The notes below the pieces were generated by a model, which saw only the letters and a list, made by a program, of their open reading frames with translations, did not search any database and was not told the origin of the DNA. This document shows positions 1 to 9,321 of a DNA stretch of 64,000 nt, piece after piece; positions within the stretch are counted from its first letter, which is position 1; each line of letters begins with the position of its first letter. Position numbers and translations under genes: made by a program. Origin of the DNA: Ignatzschineria cameli (GTDB taxonomy: Bacteria > Pseudomonadota > Gammaproteobacteria > Cardiobacteriales > Wohlfahrtiimonadaceae); contig NZ_QEWW01000005.1 in the NCBI RefSeq assembly GCF_003121895.1, forward strand, positions 33,815-97,814. Direction: 5' to 3'.

Positions 1-48
1 GTAAAAAGATCAACCCCTAACATCAAAGATAAAGATAGAGATAAAAGA

Positions 49-77
49 AGAGCCCAACAGTTAAACTGTTGGGCTCT
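49..77 (-). terminator. Rho-independent terminator of downstream tRNA-Thr
   Basis: A 12-bp perfect stem (AGAGCCCAACAG with CTGTTGGGCTCT, 5-nt loop) lies directly after the tRNA-Thr gene at 83-158. On the - strand it is followed by a T-rich tail. Confidence 0.85.
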
Positions 78-82
78 TTATC

Positions 83-158
<76 letters not shown>

Positions 159-331
159 TTTCATAAATTTAATCTTTAAATTTAATCAAGAAGTGGAATT
201 ATAGAGTCCCAAACTCAAGAAGTCAACTCTTTTATCAAAAGCAGCTGAATTAAGCTTTTTAGAGGTTTTAAAAACCTGTCTCAATATCTTTAAAGAATAT
301 AAATAATTAACTAATTGAAATAATAAAAAAA

Positions 332-355
332 ACCCAACAGCTAATTGCTATTGGG
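332..355 (-). terminator. Terminator hairpin between the two tRNA-Thr genes
   Basis: Arms ACCCAACAGC and GCTATTGGGT pair with one wobble. On the - strand the hairpin is followed by an uninterrupted T run (A run at about 324-332), so it would end the transcript of the tRNA at 365-440. Confidence 0.8.
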
Positions 356-364
356 TCTTCTATC

Positions 365-440
<76 letters not shown>

Positions 441-499
441 TAAACTATATTTGAAGATTATAGAGAGGAAGTAGACCACTGTCAACTGATGTCTAACAA

Positions 500-2455
500 T
501 CATTCACCTTCAGACTCTAATCGATCAGCTAGACCCTCTTTTTTAGCACGATAGAGTGCATTTTCCACACTATATCTTGCTCTCTTACCATAACTATAAG
601 CATCAATCACCGCCACATCACGCGCATCAAAACTACCTGCGTTAACATAGAGAGTTAAGATCTCGGCAATCGCAGGGCGTTCTCCCATCTTTTTAATATT
701 TAAAACCGCATCAGCGGCAAATTTACGATAACTCTCTTCAATCCATGGATGATCCTGAATCTTTTTAAGAACTACCAATGAGTAGAGACCGGTTGTCTTA
801 TCAAGATGAGAGCCTAAATGAGCTGGCTGAAATCCTAAACTCTTCCAAAATGCCAAAAGATCTGCGGTAAGCCCAAAGCTAACTGAAAGAAAATCAAGTG
901 CTAACGATCTCTCTGCTTCAATGGCAGAGATCATCTCCTCACCGACTCTTAATCTTCGAAAAGGAGTGGCAACGGAGATACGAGAGATTCGTACAGATCG
1001 TGCGGTCATCGCCTCTGGAAAATAACTTTGACCGGCTAAAATTTGTGGTACCAAATTGCCCTTCGGGCGCCGTTCTCCACGAAAAACTGCTTCAGCAAGC
1101 GCAGTTGGTAACTCCCCTTCCCTGATCCCCCATGTTGCACCAATCAATTTAGATCGATAAAAAGCTAATACAAAGAGCTGATTAGGTGCATCGAAGAGCC
1201 GTCTTATATCTTGAATATTGGTCTGGTAATGGGTCTGATTTAGCAACTGATAGAGCGCCAATAATTTCTCACTATCTTCTCGTAACTGCGCTATATTTCT
1301 ATCATCATAAAGCTCGATCACTAATGCTTCTTGTAACGCTTCCTTTGTAGGAACTGGTAAGGAGACATCTAAATCATACCGACTACTTTGAGTAAAGCGC
1401 AACGCCCCTACTAACCTAGCTAAAGGGTCGCTCTTATCAAAACGATGAATCACCTTAAGGCTATATTGTTTCTTAATGGAGATAAGATCATAGAGTTTCT
1501 CCCGTAAACCTTGTCCTGTTCCTTCATAATTTTCCACTGATGAGATCATCAATACCTTGCGAAATCGTTTCACTAAACGCTCAAGGTGCGAGAGGGGCAT
1601 CTTTGCTGCCTCTTCAATAATCAATGTCTGCGCTAAAACGACCCCCTCTTCAATTCCTAAAAAGAGCGCATCCGGCGCTCGAAACTGACAATCCGTTAAA
1701 GATTGATACTGTTCAATAGCTAACTGGTTAGGGGCCGTTAAGATAAATTGCTTAGGATTGCTAGCGATCAATGCCGCACCTAAAGCTGATTTTCCACTTC
1801 CCCTTGGAGAAAAGAGCGTGAACACACCACTCTCCTCTGTTAGAAAATGGTTATAGATTCTTCGTTGCTCTTCGGTAAATTGTGCTTGATTTAAGCGTTC
1901 TTTTTTATTTTTAGAGAGCGCTACCGTTTCTCTCTTTATCGCGACTAACTTCTCTTTTAGAGCATCTTCATCTTGCTGAAATTGAGGAGTATATAATTTT
2001 CCTTGCCGGTAACAATAGCTGTAATAGCTCAGCTGTCTCGCTAAATAGTGATCGAAATAGGGTGTGGAGATCGCAATATCATGAAAGCGCTGACTCTCCT
2101 GCTCTCCTAATGGCATTGTGGCTAATAGTAATAAAACACCTCTAGTGCCTATCGTTGCCGCAATTGAAAGAAAGTAGTCGAGAGGAAATCCTCGTCGGAT
2201 ATCGAGCAGAACAGCTTCTGTCGTGGCCCCTAAAAAATGGCGAGTCGCTTTTAAAGCTTCTGCCTGATATTGTGTTTGTAATAAGGGATCATCAGAAAAA
2301 AGGAGTGCATTAGGATAATATGTGCGAAAAGAATGGATGATTGACTCAGTCTCTATTGTATCTTGATCGTGGGGATCAAGATTGAGCGTTAAAACTGTTC
2401 GAGATCGCTGCACTAATGCCTTCTCGAAAAAGTGTTCAAGCCACTTTTGCGCCAT
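500..2455 (-). CDS. tmcA: tRNA(Met) cytidine acetyltransferase TmcA
   Basis: TmcA makes N4-acetylcytidine at the wobble base of elongator tRNA-Met using acetyl-CoA and ATP, in the cytosol. The 651 residues show the family's order: an N-terminal domain, an RNA-helicase-like ATPase with a P-loop (SPRGSGKS, about residues 216-223) and a DEAD-like IIEEAA segment near 283, then a GNAT acetyltransferase domain with an acetyl-CoA loop (VATPFRRLRVGEEM, around 500), then a tRNA-binding tail. The length is close to the E. coli protein (about 670). The ATG at 2455 follows a GGAG-like site. It is transcribed toward the tRNA-Thr pair. The assignment is by recognised family pattern and is firm. Confidence 0.93.
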   Translation of the reverse strand: MAQKWLEHFFEKALVQRSRTVLTLNLDPHDQDTIETESIIHSFRTYYPNALLFSDDPLLQTQYQAEALKATRHFLGATTEAVLLDIRRGFPLDYFLSIAATIGTRGVLLLLATMPLGEQESQRFHDIAISTPYFDHYLARQLSYYSYCYRQGKLYTPQFQQDEDALKEKLVAIKRETVALSKNKKERLNQAQFTEEQRRIYNHFLTEESGVFTLFSPRGSGKSALGAALIASNPKQFILTAPNQLAIEQYQSLTDCQFRAPDALFLGIEEGVVLAQTLIIEEAAKMPLSHLERLVKRFRKVLMISSVENYEGTGQGLREKLYDLISIKKQYSLKVIHRFDKSDPLARLVGALRFTQSSRYDLDVSLPVPTKEALQEALVIELYDDRNIAQLREDSEKLLALYQLLNQTHYQTNIQDIRRLFDAPNQLFVLAFYRSKLIGATWGIREGELPTALAEAVFRGERRPKGNLVPQILAGQSYFPEAMTARSVRISRISVATPFRRLRVGEEMISAIEAERSLALDFLSVSFGLTADLLAFWKSLGFQPAHLGSHLDKTTGLYSLVVLKKIQDHPWIEESYRKFAADAVLNIKKMGERPAIAEILTLYVNAGSFDARDVAVIDAYSYGKRARYSVENALYRAKKEGLADRLESEGE

Positions 2456-2623
2456 TCTCCCTCCTATATAACCCTTAATTGCACCTTCTTAAATAGAACT
2501 CTTACCTCTATCTTCTACCTCTATAGGATGATATATGCAATATAGACCGATCAATAATTTAACACCAATCTAGAATATCCTTTCTAGAGATACCCTCTAC
2601 AAATGGGGGTAAAAAAGATATAA

Positions 2624-2650
2624 AAAAACCTCCCAATGATGGGAGGTTTT
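2624..2650 (-). terminator. Bidirectional-looking terminator after tRNA-Lys
   Basis: AACCTCCC/GGGAGGTT stem with an AATGAT loop, flanked by A and T runs on both sides. It sits just past the 3' end of the tRNA-Lys gene at 2657-2731 on the - strand. Confidence 0.85.
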
Positions 2651-2656
2651 AATAGA

Positions 2657-2731
2657 TGGTGGGTCATGAGGGATTCGAACCTTCGACCAATTGGTTAAAA
2701 GCCAACTGCTCTACCACTGAGCTAATGACCC
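2657..2731 (-). tRNA. tRNA-Lys(UUU), copy 1
   Basis: A 75-nt cloverleaf with encoded CCA and anticodon loop CTTTTAA (anticodon TTT). The T stem GAAGG/CCCTC contains an A-C mismatch at its middle pair (51-63), where E. coli tRNA-Lys has C-G. The same mismatch is in the second copy, so it is not a random error. The D loop is short (AGTGGTA). Confidence 0.96.
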
Positions 2732-2810
2732 TAAATCGAAAATAATTATAACCGATTTAGTAAGCTTGTCAACTATCGATCTCATTGCAAGCACTTTCTT
2801 CAGGTAAATT

Positions 2811-2885
2811 TGGTGGGTCATGAGGGATTCGAACCTTCGACCAATTGGTTAAAAGCCAACTGCTCTACCACTGAGCTAATGACCC
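2811..2885 (-). tRNA. tRNA-Lys(UUU), copy 2
   Basis: Identical to the copy at 2657-2731, including the T-stem A-C mismatch. The two genes are 79 nt apart with no obvious terminator between them, so they probably form one precursor. Confidence 0.96.
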
Positions 2886-3303
2886 TGAGAAGAGTTAGTA
2901 TTATAAAGCTATTTTTATTGGCGTCAACCCCCTAAACCTATTTTTTCGCTTTTTTTATCTCTCTTCGACTCAATCTTCTCTTCCTAACAGCTTCTCACCC
3001 ACTCACTTGTCCTCACTATAATCTCGCTATAACCTCGTTATAACCTTTTTGTAACATCTTCACAATCAGGCTCTAGGAGTGCCTTTAACTAGATCGATCC
3101 CCTCACTTTAAAGCCAACTCATCATCCTTATGTAGGAAGAGTATCTGCTGATCTTTTGTCCAATATCGATTAAAGATCAAAAATGGCAAATAGATCTCGA
3201 AAAGAGCTTAGACATCTATTTTATTCTCCACTATCATCATACGATCAAATAGTGCTTTCAATGCCTATCAATCTCTTTTTTTATTCATCAAAGGACAAAC
3301 AAC
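2886..3303. other. Intergenic region upstream of the permease
   Basis: No gene is convincing here. The + strand is strongly C-rich: by hand count, 2941-3120 holds 55 C and 16 G. It must carry the promoter of the tRNA-Lys pair (leftward) and that of the permease (rightward), but I cannot place either with confidence. Confidence 0.5.
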
Positions 3304-4521
3304 GTGAAAAGTCGTCTATTTGGCAGCACCTTAATTATTGCTGGAACAGCAGTAGGTGCAGGAATGTTAGCCATGCCTCTAACTTCAGCGCAGATGGGAT
3401 TTGGCATGACCTTTATTCTCCTCTTCTCATTATGGATTCTCTTAACCTATACCGCCCTACTCTATGCTGAAGTCCATCAATATAGCCCTATCGATGCCGG
3501 AATTGCGACTATTACGGAACAATACTTTGGAATGACGGGGCGCCTTGTTGTCAACTTTATTCTCCTCTTCTTTATGTATGCTGTGCTAACCGCCTACATC
3601 ACAGGAAGTGGAAACCTTCTCTTCAACTTAATTCCAAAATCTCTCAATTTAGATCCTGTCAAAGCACAAAAAATGGCAGCGCTCTTCTTTGCCCTACTCT
3701 TTGGCGCCATTATTACTATCGGGATCACACTCTCCGATATTACCAATCGCTTCTTCTTTACCCTTAAAGTAATTAGCTTTGTTGTACTGCTCTATCTCCT
3801 CTTTGGCAAATTTTCCTTCAGTAACCTCCATTATGCCCCTACCAATAATCTCTTGGTAATCTCGGCGCTGCCTATCTTCTTTATGACCTTTGGTTTTCAT
3901 ATCTGCACGCCAACCATTAATGAATATCTTCAAGGAGATCATCAAAAATTAAAATTAGCGGCGATTTTAGGATCAACAGGGATCTTTTTAATCTATATTA
4001 TTTGGCAGATGGCAACTCATGGAGTCCTCAAACAGGAAGATCTTGTTGCAATCCTCAATAAGGACCCTAGCCTCAATGGATTAATTACCGCTTTTGAAAT
4101 CACAACTGGCAGTAAAACCATTAGTGAAATTGTCCGTATCTTTTCTGTCTTAGCCCTTACCACTTCCTATATTGGCGTCTCACTTGGGCTCTCAAATGCA
4201 GTTAAAGATCTTCTTGCCCACTTCAATCTCAGCAAAAGTAATCTTATGGTCGGTGCAATTACCTTTATTCCACCTATTATTGTCGGCTTTACCTACCCTA
4301 CAATTTTCCTTAGTGCCTTTGCCTTTGCCGGTGTTATTTTTGCCTTTATCGGCGTAATTTTACCTGTCCTTTTAGTCTATAAAGCTCGAAAAAAATATCC
4401 TCAAGGCAAGAGAATTCGAGGAGGGAATATCGCCTTAATCTTGGCGTTACTCTTTGCGGCAGTTATTATCTTTGTCGGGAGTTTTCCAGAGCTTCTCAAT
4501 CTACCTAGCGTAGTTGAGTAA
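3304..4521 (+). CDS. HAAAP-family aromatic amino acid permease (TyrP/Mtr-like)
   Basis: An inner-membrane proton-coupled importer of the hydroxy/aromatic amino acid permease family (TyrP, Mtr, TnaB). The N-terminus shows the family signature GTAVGAGMLAMP in the first membrane segment. The 405 residues hold about 11 hydrophobic segments, matching E. coli TyrP in length. The start is GTG, supported by AGGA eight bases upstream; no in-frame ATG lies close by. A strong terminator follows. Specificity (Tyr, Trp or both) cannot be read from the sequence. The gene is monocistronic. Confidence 0.85.
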   Translation: MKSRLFGSTLIIAGTAVGAGMLAMPLTSAQMGFGMTFILLFSLWILLTYTALLYAEVHQYSPIDAGIATITEQYFGMTGRLVVNFILLFFMYAVLTAYITGSGNLLFNLIPKSLNLDPVKAQKMAALFFALLFGAIITIGITLSDITNRFFFTLKVISFVVLLYLLFGKFSFSNLHYAPTNNLLVISALPIFFMTFGFHICTPTINEYLQGDHQKLKLAAILGSTGIFLIYIIWQMATHGVLKQEDLVAILNKDPSLNGLITAFEITTGSKTISEIVRIFSVLALTTSYIGVSLGLSNAVKDLLAHFNLSKSNLMVGAITFIPPIIVGFTYPTIFLSAFAFAGVIFAFIGVILPVLLVYKARKKYPQGKRIRGGNIALILALLFAAVIIFVGSFPELLNLPSVVE

Positions 4522-4652
4522 CTTTTATAATCTTCATTCTATAGGTCTATAGGCTGTAGGGCTAACGTGATCACAGTGGCATCTCTTATAGTGTCAATAT
4601 TGAGTGATCTAATATTGAGTGAAAATTATCGAATTTTTCAAGAGATAAAAAG

Positions 4653-4690
4653 AGAGCTATCACCCTTTAATTAGAGTGATAGCTCTTTTT
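4653..4690. terminator. Bidirectional terminator between permease and fnr
   Basis: An 11-bp perfect stem AGAGCTATCAC/GTGATAGCTCT with T runs on both strands. It serves the convergent permease (+) and fnr (-) genes. Confidence 0.88.
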
Positions 4691-4787
4691 ATATCTATTT
4701 ATAGAATAGCTACTTTGGTGGGAATCGCAGTAGTATCATTCACTGGCCGGATTTAATCTTACTTTACACAATATATCTACTGAATAG

Positions 4788-5501
4788 CTACTGAATATCT
4801 AAATTAACCATCTCTCTTAATGTATCGATATCAAGTAGCTTAATTTGACGATGATTAACTTCAATTAGATTTTGATCTTGAAGCTTTTTAAGCAGACGAC
4901 TCACCGTTTCTACCGCTAATCCTAAATAGCTGCCAATATCTGCTCGTGACATACTTAAAGAGAACTCTGTTTCAGAATACCCACGGCGCTTCAAACGAGC
5001 AGAAAGACTTAGAAAGAGTGCAATAAGTCGTGATTTTGCTGGCTGAGAGCCGATCATTGTCATCATCTGCCCATCACATTTAATCTCATGACTCATAATC
5101 TTCAATAGTTGTCTTGAGATATTAGGAATCGTTACCGCAATCGTATCTAACTGACTATAAGGTATCTCACAAAGACTTGTGGTCTCTAATGTCTTGGCAC
5201 CACAAGCATGTACACCTGAGCTTAATGCATCTAAACCGATAATCTCACCGGGCAGATAGAAGCTCGTTACATATTCTGAACCATCATTGGCAACCTTATA
5301 GGTCTTTACCGCACCGGAACGAACCGCATAGAGCGATGTAAATTGATCGCCCGGATAGTAAATATGCTTACCACGAGATAAAGGCTTTCCTCTTTGCACA
5401 ATCTTCTCGAGCTTCACAAACTCACTATTTTCAAGCCCCACAGGAAGACAGAGCTGCTGTAAACTACAGTTCCCACATGCAACTTTAATCTTTTTTAGCA
5501 T
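4788..5501 (-). CDS. fnr: FNR-type oxygen-sensing transcription regulator
   Basis: A Crp/Fnr-family regulator that activates anaerobic genes when its [4Fe-4S] cluster is intact. The ligands are visible: C9, C12 and C18 (CX2CX5C) and C111 in SLCEIP. The C18-C111 spacing of 93 equals the C29-C122 spacing of E. coli FNR. The C-terminal helix-turn-helix carries VETVSRLL, holding the Glu, Ser and Arg that read TTGAT-N4-ATCAA. It is 237 residues, with a shorter N-terminus than E. coli (250). It is monocistronic, ending at the shared terminator at 4653-4690. Oxygen sensing is inferred from conserved residues. Confidence 0.93.
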   Translation of the reverse strand: MLKKIKVACGNCSLQQLCLPVGLENSEFVKLEKIVQRGKPLSRGKHIYYPGDQFTSLYAVRSGAVKTYKVANDGSEYVTSFYLPGEIIGLDALSSGVHACGAKTLETTSLCEIPYSQLDTIAVTIPNISRQLLKIMSHEIKCDGQMMTMIGSQPAKSRLIALFLSLSARLKRRGYSETEFSLSMSRADIGSYLGLAVETVSRLLKKLQDQNLIEVNHRQIKLLDIDTLREMVNLDIQ

Positions 5502-6002
5502 CCCTTTTACCTCAAACCAGCTAGTTAATACTCTTTCTCTCTTTAAATTTATAGATTAATGAAGAAGAGCTTTTAAAAATTAAACATCAATTATAGACCT
5601 ATTATAACGCCAAGAATGTAAATTATTTATTACATCAAATTCCCAACCCCACTATTTTGACCTATAATTCTTCAACTCAATCACAAAATTGAGGAGATTA
5701 TAGAGAATATTAATACCATTGCAATATTCAATTAATAGCAGAAATAGTAAAAAATCGAATAATTACCTATAAAATAGGGGGATTAATAAGAATAAAGAAG
5801 CGCGAATACTATTATTTGTTCTTCGTATGCTCCTCACTAAACTCCTATTTATAAAATTTGAAAAACGATTGATCAATATAGCCGGATATAGATTAATATA
5901 TCGATATGTCTATATATTCTATATATCTTATATTCCTAGTTAGAGGTAGAAAAAATAGCATATCTATCTCTTAGAGAGGATCAATTAACTTTCCCTATCG
6001 CG
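5502..6002. other. AT-rich intergenic region upstream of fnr
   Basis: This 500-base stretch lies between the SMR gene pair and fnr, both on the - strand, and is very AT-rich. It should hold the fnr promoter. I see no clear FNR box, terminator or ORF in it, only short AT palindromes near 5868-5920. Confidence 0.4.
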
Positions 6003-6359
6003 CTAGAAAGTGCTATCTGCAAGATTTAATAGAATCACCCCTAATACAACAAGCGTTAAGCTAATCACTTTCTGCATACTTAAGCGCTCTTTAAAAAAGA
6101 GAGCTCCCGATAGCGTCATCAGAACGGTGGATAATCCGGCCCAAACCGCATAACCAATACTCATATCGATTCGCTGCATCACCAACGTAATTATAAAAAG
6201 AAAGAGTGAATAGCCTAGAATGACTCCTAGCAAGACAATCTTCGGCGATCCGCCTCCTAAGAATTTTAAGCTTGTTGTGGCAAAAGCACTACAGAAAATA
6301 GCAAATACAAGTAAGACCCACGCATTAATAGTCCCTAAAAAATTTAAAATTTCACCCAT
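6003..6359 (-). CDS. Small multidrug resistance (SMR) subunit lacking the membrane glutamate
   Basis: A four-helix inner-membrane protein of 118 residues, second gene of a paired SMR exporter. Helix 3 and 4 motifs of the EmrE fold are present (GYAVWAGLSTVLMTLSG, FKERLS). When aligned to EmrE through the AxxxxxxxTT motif, the position of the essential Glu14 is Ser (AIFCSAFATTSLK). It therefore should depend on its partner, encoded just upstream with an 8-base overlap, whose glutamate is intact. This fits an asymmetric heterodimer. The substrate is unknown. The Glu-to-Ser change is seen directly; dependence on the partner is inferred. Confidence 0.82.
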   Translation of the reverse strand: MGEILNFLGTINAWVLLVFAIFCSAFATTSLKFLGGGSPKIVLLGVILGYSLFLFIITLVMQRIDMSIGYAVWAGLSTVLMTLSGALFFKERLSMQKVISLTLVVLGVILLNLADSTF

Positions 6360-6693
6360 GCTTCACCTTTTTAGGTTGGGGTTCAAGAGAGAGCCCGGCA
6401 ACACCTAAACCGATCAAGACAAATGCTACTATTTTCATTCCCGATAGATGTGCATCAAAAAATAGAATATCGATCACCGAGATAGCGACCATTCCAATCG
6501 CCGTCCATAATGCATAAGCGATTGAAATCTGTATTCGGGCAATACATGCAACAAAAGCGACAAATCCCAAACCATAAAAAAATAACATTAGTAGAGAGGG
6601 CAAGATCTCATTAAATCCATCTGATAGTTTCATGCAGACTGTCCCTAAAACTTCGAAACAGATCGCAATGCCCATTAAAAATCCTGCTGGCAT
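6352..6693 (-). CDS. Small multidrug resistance (SMR) subunit, glutamate-containing
   Basis: First gene of the SMR pair, 113 residues and four membrane helices. Glu14 (IAICFEVLGT) matches the proton/substrate glutamate of EmrE, and the YALW and GMVAISVIDILFF segments match helix 3. The stop codon region overlaps the next gene by 8 bases, so translation is likely coupled. Paired SMR proteins (EbrAB, YkkCD and MdtIJ types) work as heterodimers. A charged tail KPKKVKHG-like end is predicted cytosolic. I found no guanidine riboswitch upstream. Confidence 0.85.
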   Translation of the reverse strand: MPAGFLMGIAICFEVLGTVCMKLSDGFNEILPSLLMLFFYGLGFVAFVACIARIQISIAYALWTAIGMVAISVIDILFFDAHLSGMKIVAFVLIGLGVAGLSLEPQPKKVKHG

Positions 6694-7085
6694 AATTCCC
6701 TTTCTATCGCATCAATTGTTCAAAATATGAGAAACATTCTACACACTTTTTTTAGACTCTTCTGCCCTAATTGAGCATTAACCCTCTATTATTTAACTAT
6801 AATAGGGGTTTCCACATAGATAATAAGCCCTTTTTTGGATCAATCCCTTCTAAAAAGAACTTATCACCTGAGTCTTACCTTCTCACCCTCTCCCTTATAA
6901 TTGATATCAAAAAGAAGATCCTTTAACAGAAGCATCCACGAAAAATAGACTGATCGAAAATCTTATTATCAGCAACCATTAATAAGTGAACGCTGAATAG
7001 GCCATGAATAGGTCAGAATAGATCAGCTATAGAGAGAAGCGATCGAATCAAAAGAGAAGACCGCTAATAAAAAGCAGTAAAGGTA
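6694..7085. other. Intergenic region between divergent SMR and metY genes
   Basis: There is no ORF of note. A hairpin with arms CTATTAT and ATAATAG lies near 6783-6809. The + strand is very C-rich (21 C and 3 G in 6841-6900). Promoters for the leftward SMR pair must lie here; the metY promoter begins at 7086. Confidence 0.45.
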
Positions 7086-7113
7086 TTGCTTTTTATTAAA
7101 GTTCATCTATAAT
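7086..7113 (+). promoter_or_regulatory. Sigma70-type promoter of metY-nusA operon
   Basis: TTGCTT at 7086-7091, a 16-base spacer, then a perfect TATAAT at 7108-7113. The initiator tRNA begins 15 bases later. Confidence 0.7.
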
Positions 7114-7127
7114 AGTTTCTTCATTGA

Positions 7128-7204
<77 letters not shown>

Positions 7205-7213
7205 AATAATAAT

Positions 7214-7240
7214 AAAAGCCCGTTTTTAAACGGGCTTTTT
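7214..7240 (+). terminator. Terminator or processing hairpin after metY
   Basis: AAAAGCCCGTTT/AAACGGGCTTTT stem and a T5 run between the initiator tRNA and rimP. It should terminate part of the transcripts, so rimP-nusA would be expressed by read-through, as for the E. coli operon. Confidence 0.85.
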
Positions 7241-7274
7241 GCATATTTAAATTTTTTTATGGAAATCACTCTAT

Positions 7275-7751
7275 ATGCGTAAAGATCCTTATAATCTCTC
7301 AGAACTCTTATCTCCTTCTATTGAGGCGTTAGGGTATCAACTATGGGGAATTGAATTTCACCCAAATTCAAAAAATGCTATTTTGCGCATCTATATCGAT
7401 AAAGAGGATGGCATTGGCATTGAAGATTGTGAAATTGTTAGCAATCAAGTCGCCGGTCTTCTAGATGTGCATGACCCTATCACAATGGCCTATACCTTAG
7501 AGGTCTCATCACCAGGATTAGATCGTTACTTCTTTACGCCGGAGCAGTTTGCAGCCTACCAAAATCAATTAATTGCTTTCCAGTTGCGTTCAGCAATCGA
7601 TAATCGTCGTCGCTTTCAAGGGAAAGTTGTCGCTGTAACAGAGAGTGATTTAAGCGTCGTCATCAAATTAGAGAATGATCAATTCTCAGATGAACCGATA
7701 TCAGTTCCTTTATCCAACATTGACCGAGCACAACTTGTGATCGATTTTTAA
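7275..7751 (+). CDS. rimP: Ribosome maturation factor RimP
   Basis: A cytosolic 30S assembly factor. The 158 residues match the family length. Features seen are the N-terminal domain with LWGIEFHPNSKNAILRIYID and the IEDCEIVSNQVAGLLD and LEVSSPGLDR segments typical of RimP, then a small C-terminal SH3-like barrel. It is first in the rimP-nusA-infB-rbfA-truB operon, 20 bases before nusA. In E. coli this gene is autogenously and NusA-regulated together with nusA. Confidence 0.95.
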   Translation: MRKDPYNLSELLSPSIEALGYQLWGIEFHPNSKNAILRIYIDKEDGIGIEDCEIVSNQVAGLLDVHDPITMAYTLEVSSPGLDRYFFTPEQFAAYQNQLIAFQLRSAIDNRRRFQGKVVAVTESDLSVVIKLENDQFSDEPISVPLSNIDRAQLVIDF

Positions 7752-7771
7752 ATTTTAAAGAGAGTTCTCAA

Positions 7772-9265
7772 ATGAATAATAAAGAAATCATGCTCGTTGC
7801 AGAAACCGTCTCTAATGAAAAAGGCATCTCTCGCGATGAGATTTTTACCGCATTAGAACACGCCCTTGCAGCAGCTGCACGCAGAACTTATACCATTGAT
7901 GTCGATCTTCGTATCGAAATTGATAGAACCGATGGTTCATACCGTACTTTCCGTCGTTGGATGGTGGTTGATGATCACTTGCCACAAGAAGAGCAAGTTC
8001 CTACTCGTCAAATTACGCTTTCAGCGGCACAGATTGATGATCCAGAGATTGCGATCGGTGACTTTATTGAAGAGGAGATTGATAATATCCCCTTCGCACG
8101 TATCGGTGCACAAACGGCAAAACAGATCATCTTCCAAAAAATCCGTGAAGCTGAAAGAATGCAGATGGCGCGCCGCTATGAAAATCGTATCGGTGAATTA
8201 ATTCGCGGCACCATTAAGCGCGTTGACCGTGGCAACTTCTATGTTGATATCGGGGATAATGATGAGGCATTTTTGCCAAAAGAGAATATGATTCCTAGAG
8301 AATCTCTACGTATTGGAAACCAAGTTCGTGCGGTTTTAGAAGAGATCAGCATGGATAATCCTCGTGGCCCACAAATTATTCTCTCACGAAGAAGCGATGA
8401 TCTGATCAAAGCGCTCTTTGAGATTGAAGTCCCTGAGATCAATCAAGGCTCTATCGAAATTATTGCAGCTAGTCGTGATCCCGGCAGCCGTGCTAAAATT
8501 GCGGTAAAGACGCATGATCAAAGAATCGATCCTGTCGGTGCTTGTGTGGGAATGAGAGGTTCTCGCGTACAAAATATCACTAAAGAATTAGCAGGAGAGC
8601 GTGTTGATATCGTGTTATGGGATGAAAACCCCGTACAATTTGTCATCAATGCAATGTCCCCTGCTGAGGTTATGTCTGTTGTGGTTGATGAAGATCGTCA
8701 CATGATGGATATTGCCGTTAGTCAAGATAAGCTCTCTCAAGCAATTGGTCGAGGTGGTCAAAACGTTCGTTTAGCCTCAAAACTTACCGGTTGGGAGTTA
8801 AATGTGATGGGTAATGAAGAAGCCCAGCAGAAATATGAGAAAGAATCTGAACGTATCTTAGATCTCTTTATGGAAGCGCTCAATGTCGATGATGAGGTTG
8901 CAGAAATCTTAATGCGTGAAGGTTTCTCAACGATTGAAGAAGTTGCCTACGTACCGGTATTAGAGATGCTTGAGATTGAAGAATTCGATGAAGAGATCGT
9001 TGAAGCGCTTCGTGATGCCGCTCTTGAAGCACTCAAGAATAAAAAAGAACTTCTTCAAAACTTAGGGGAGTCAGCACCAACCCCAGAACTCATTGCCGTA
9101 CTTGAAGATAATGAGTTACTTGCGATCGCTCTTGCAAAAAATGGCGTCCGCACGCTCGATGACTTAGCTGAGTTATCAACAGATGAGTTATGTGAATTAA
9201 CCGGTATCGATGAGGACGATGCAAGCAAATATATTATGGCAGCAAGACAGAGTTGGTTTGAATAA
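7772..9265 (+). CDS. nusA: Transcription termination/antitermination factor NusA
   Basis: Binds RNA polymerase and RNA to control pausing, termination and antitermination. The 497 residues (E. coli 495) hold the RNAP-binding N-terminal domain (1-125), an S1 domain (RGTIKRVDRGNFYVDIGD, about 145-205), KH1 (VGACVGMRGSRVQNI) and KH2 (SQAIGRGGQNVRLASKLTGW), then two acidic helix-hairpin repeats (370-497) that in gammaproteobacteria contact the alpha subunit. Full length, without oddities. Confidence 0.97.
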   Translation: MNNKEIMLVAETVSNEKGISRDEIFTALEHALAAAARRTYTIDVDLRIEIDRTDGSYRTFRRWMVVDDHLPQEEQVPTRQITLSAAQIDDPEIAIGDFIEEEIDNIPFARIGAQTAKQIIFQKIREAERMQMARRYENRIGELIRGTIKRVDRGNFYVDIGDNDEAFLPKENMIPRESLRIGNQVRAVLEEISMDNPRGPQIILSRRSDDLIKALFEIEVPEINQGSIEIIAASRDPGSRAKIAVKTHDQRIDPVGACVGMRGSRVQNITKELAGERVDIVLWDENPVQFVINAMSPAEVMSVVVDEDRHMMDIAVSQDKLSQAIGRGGQNVRLASKLTGWELNVMGNEEAQQKYEKESERILDLFMEALNVDDEVAEILMREGFSTIEEVAYVPVLEMLEIEEFDEEIVEALRDAALEALKNKKELLQNLGESAPTPELIAVLEDNELLAIALAKNGVRTLDDLAELSTDELCELTGIDEDDASKYIMAARQSWFE

Positions 9266-9321
9266 TATGAATAGTTAAACATTTTAAAATAGACATAGAG
9301 TGTCTACTTGGAAGATTGAGA

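Noticed and set aside
3160..3182. FNR-like site TCGAT...ATCAA before the permease
   Set aside because: The half-sites are separated by five bases rather than four and the left half has a mismatch.
6694..6900. Guanidine (mini-ykkC) riboswitch before the SMR pair
   Set aside because: I looked for paired hairpins with ACGR loops and found none.
9316..9321. TTG start for infB
   Set aside because: It lies two bases after the GGAAG site; ATG 9322 has correct spacing.
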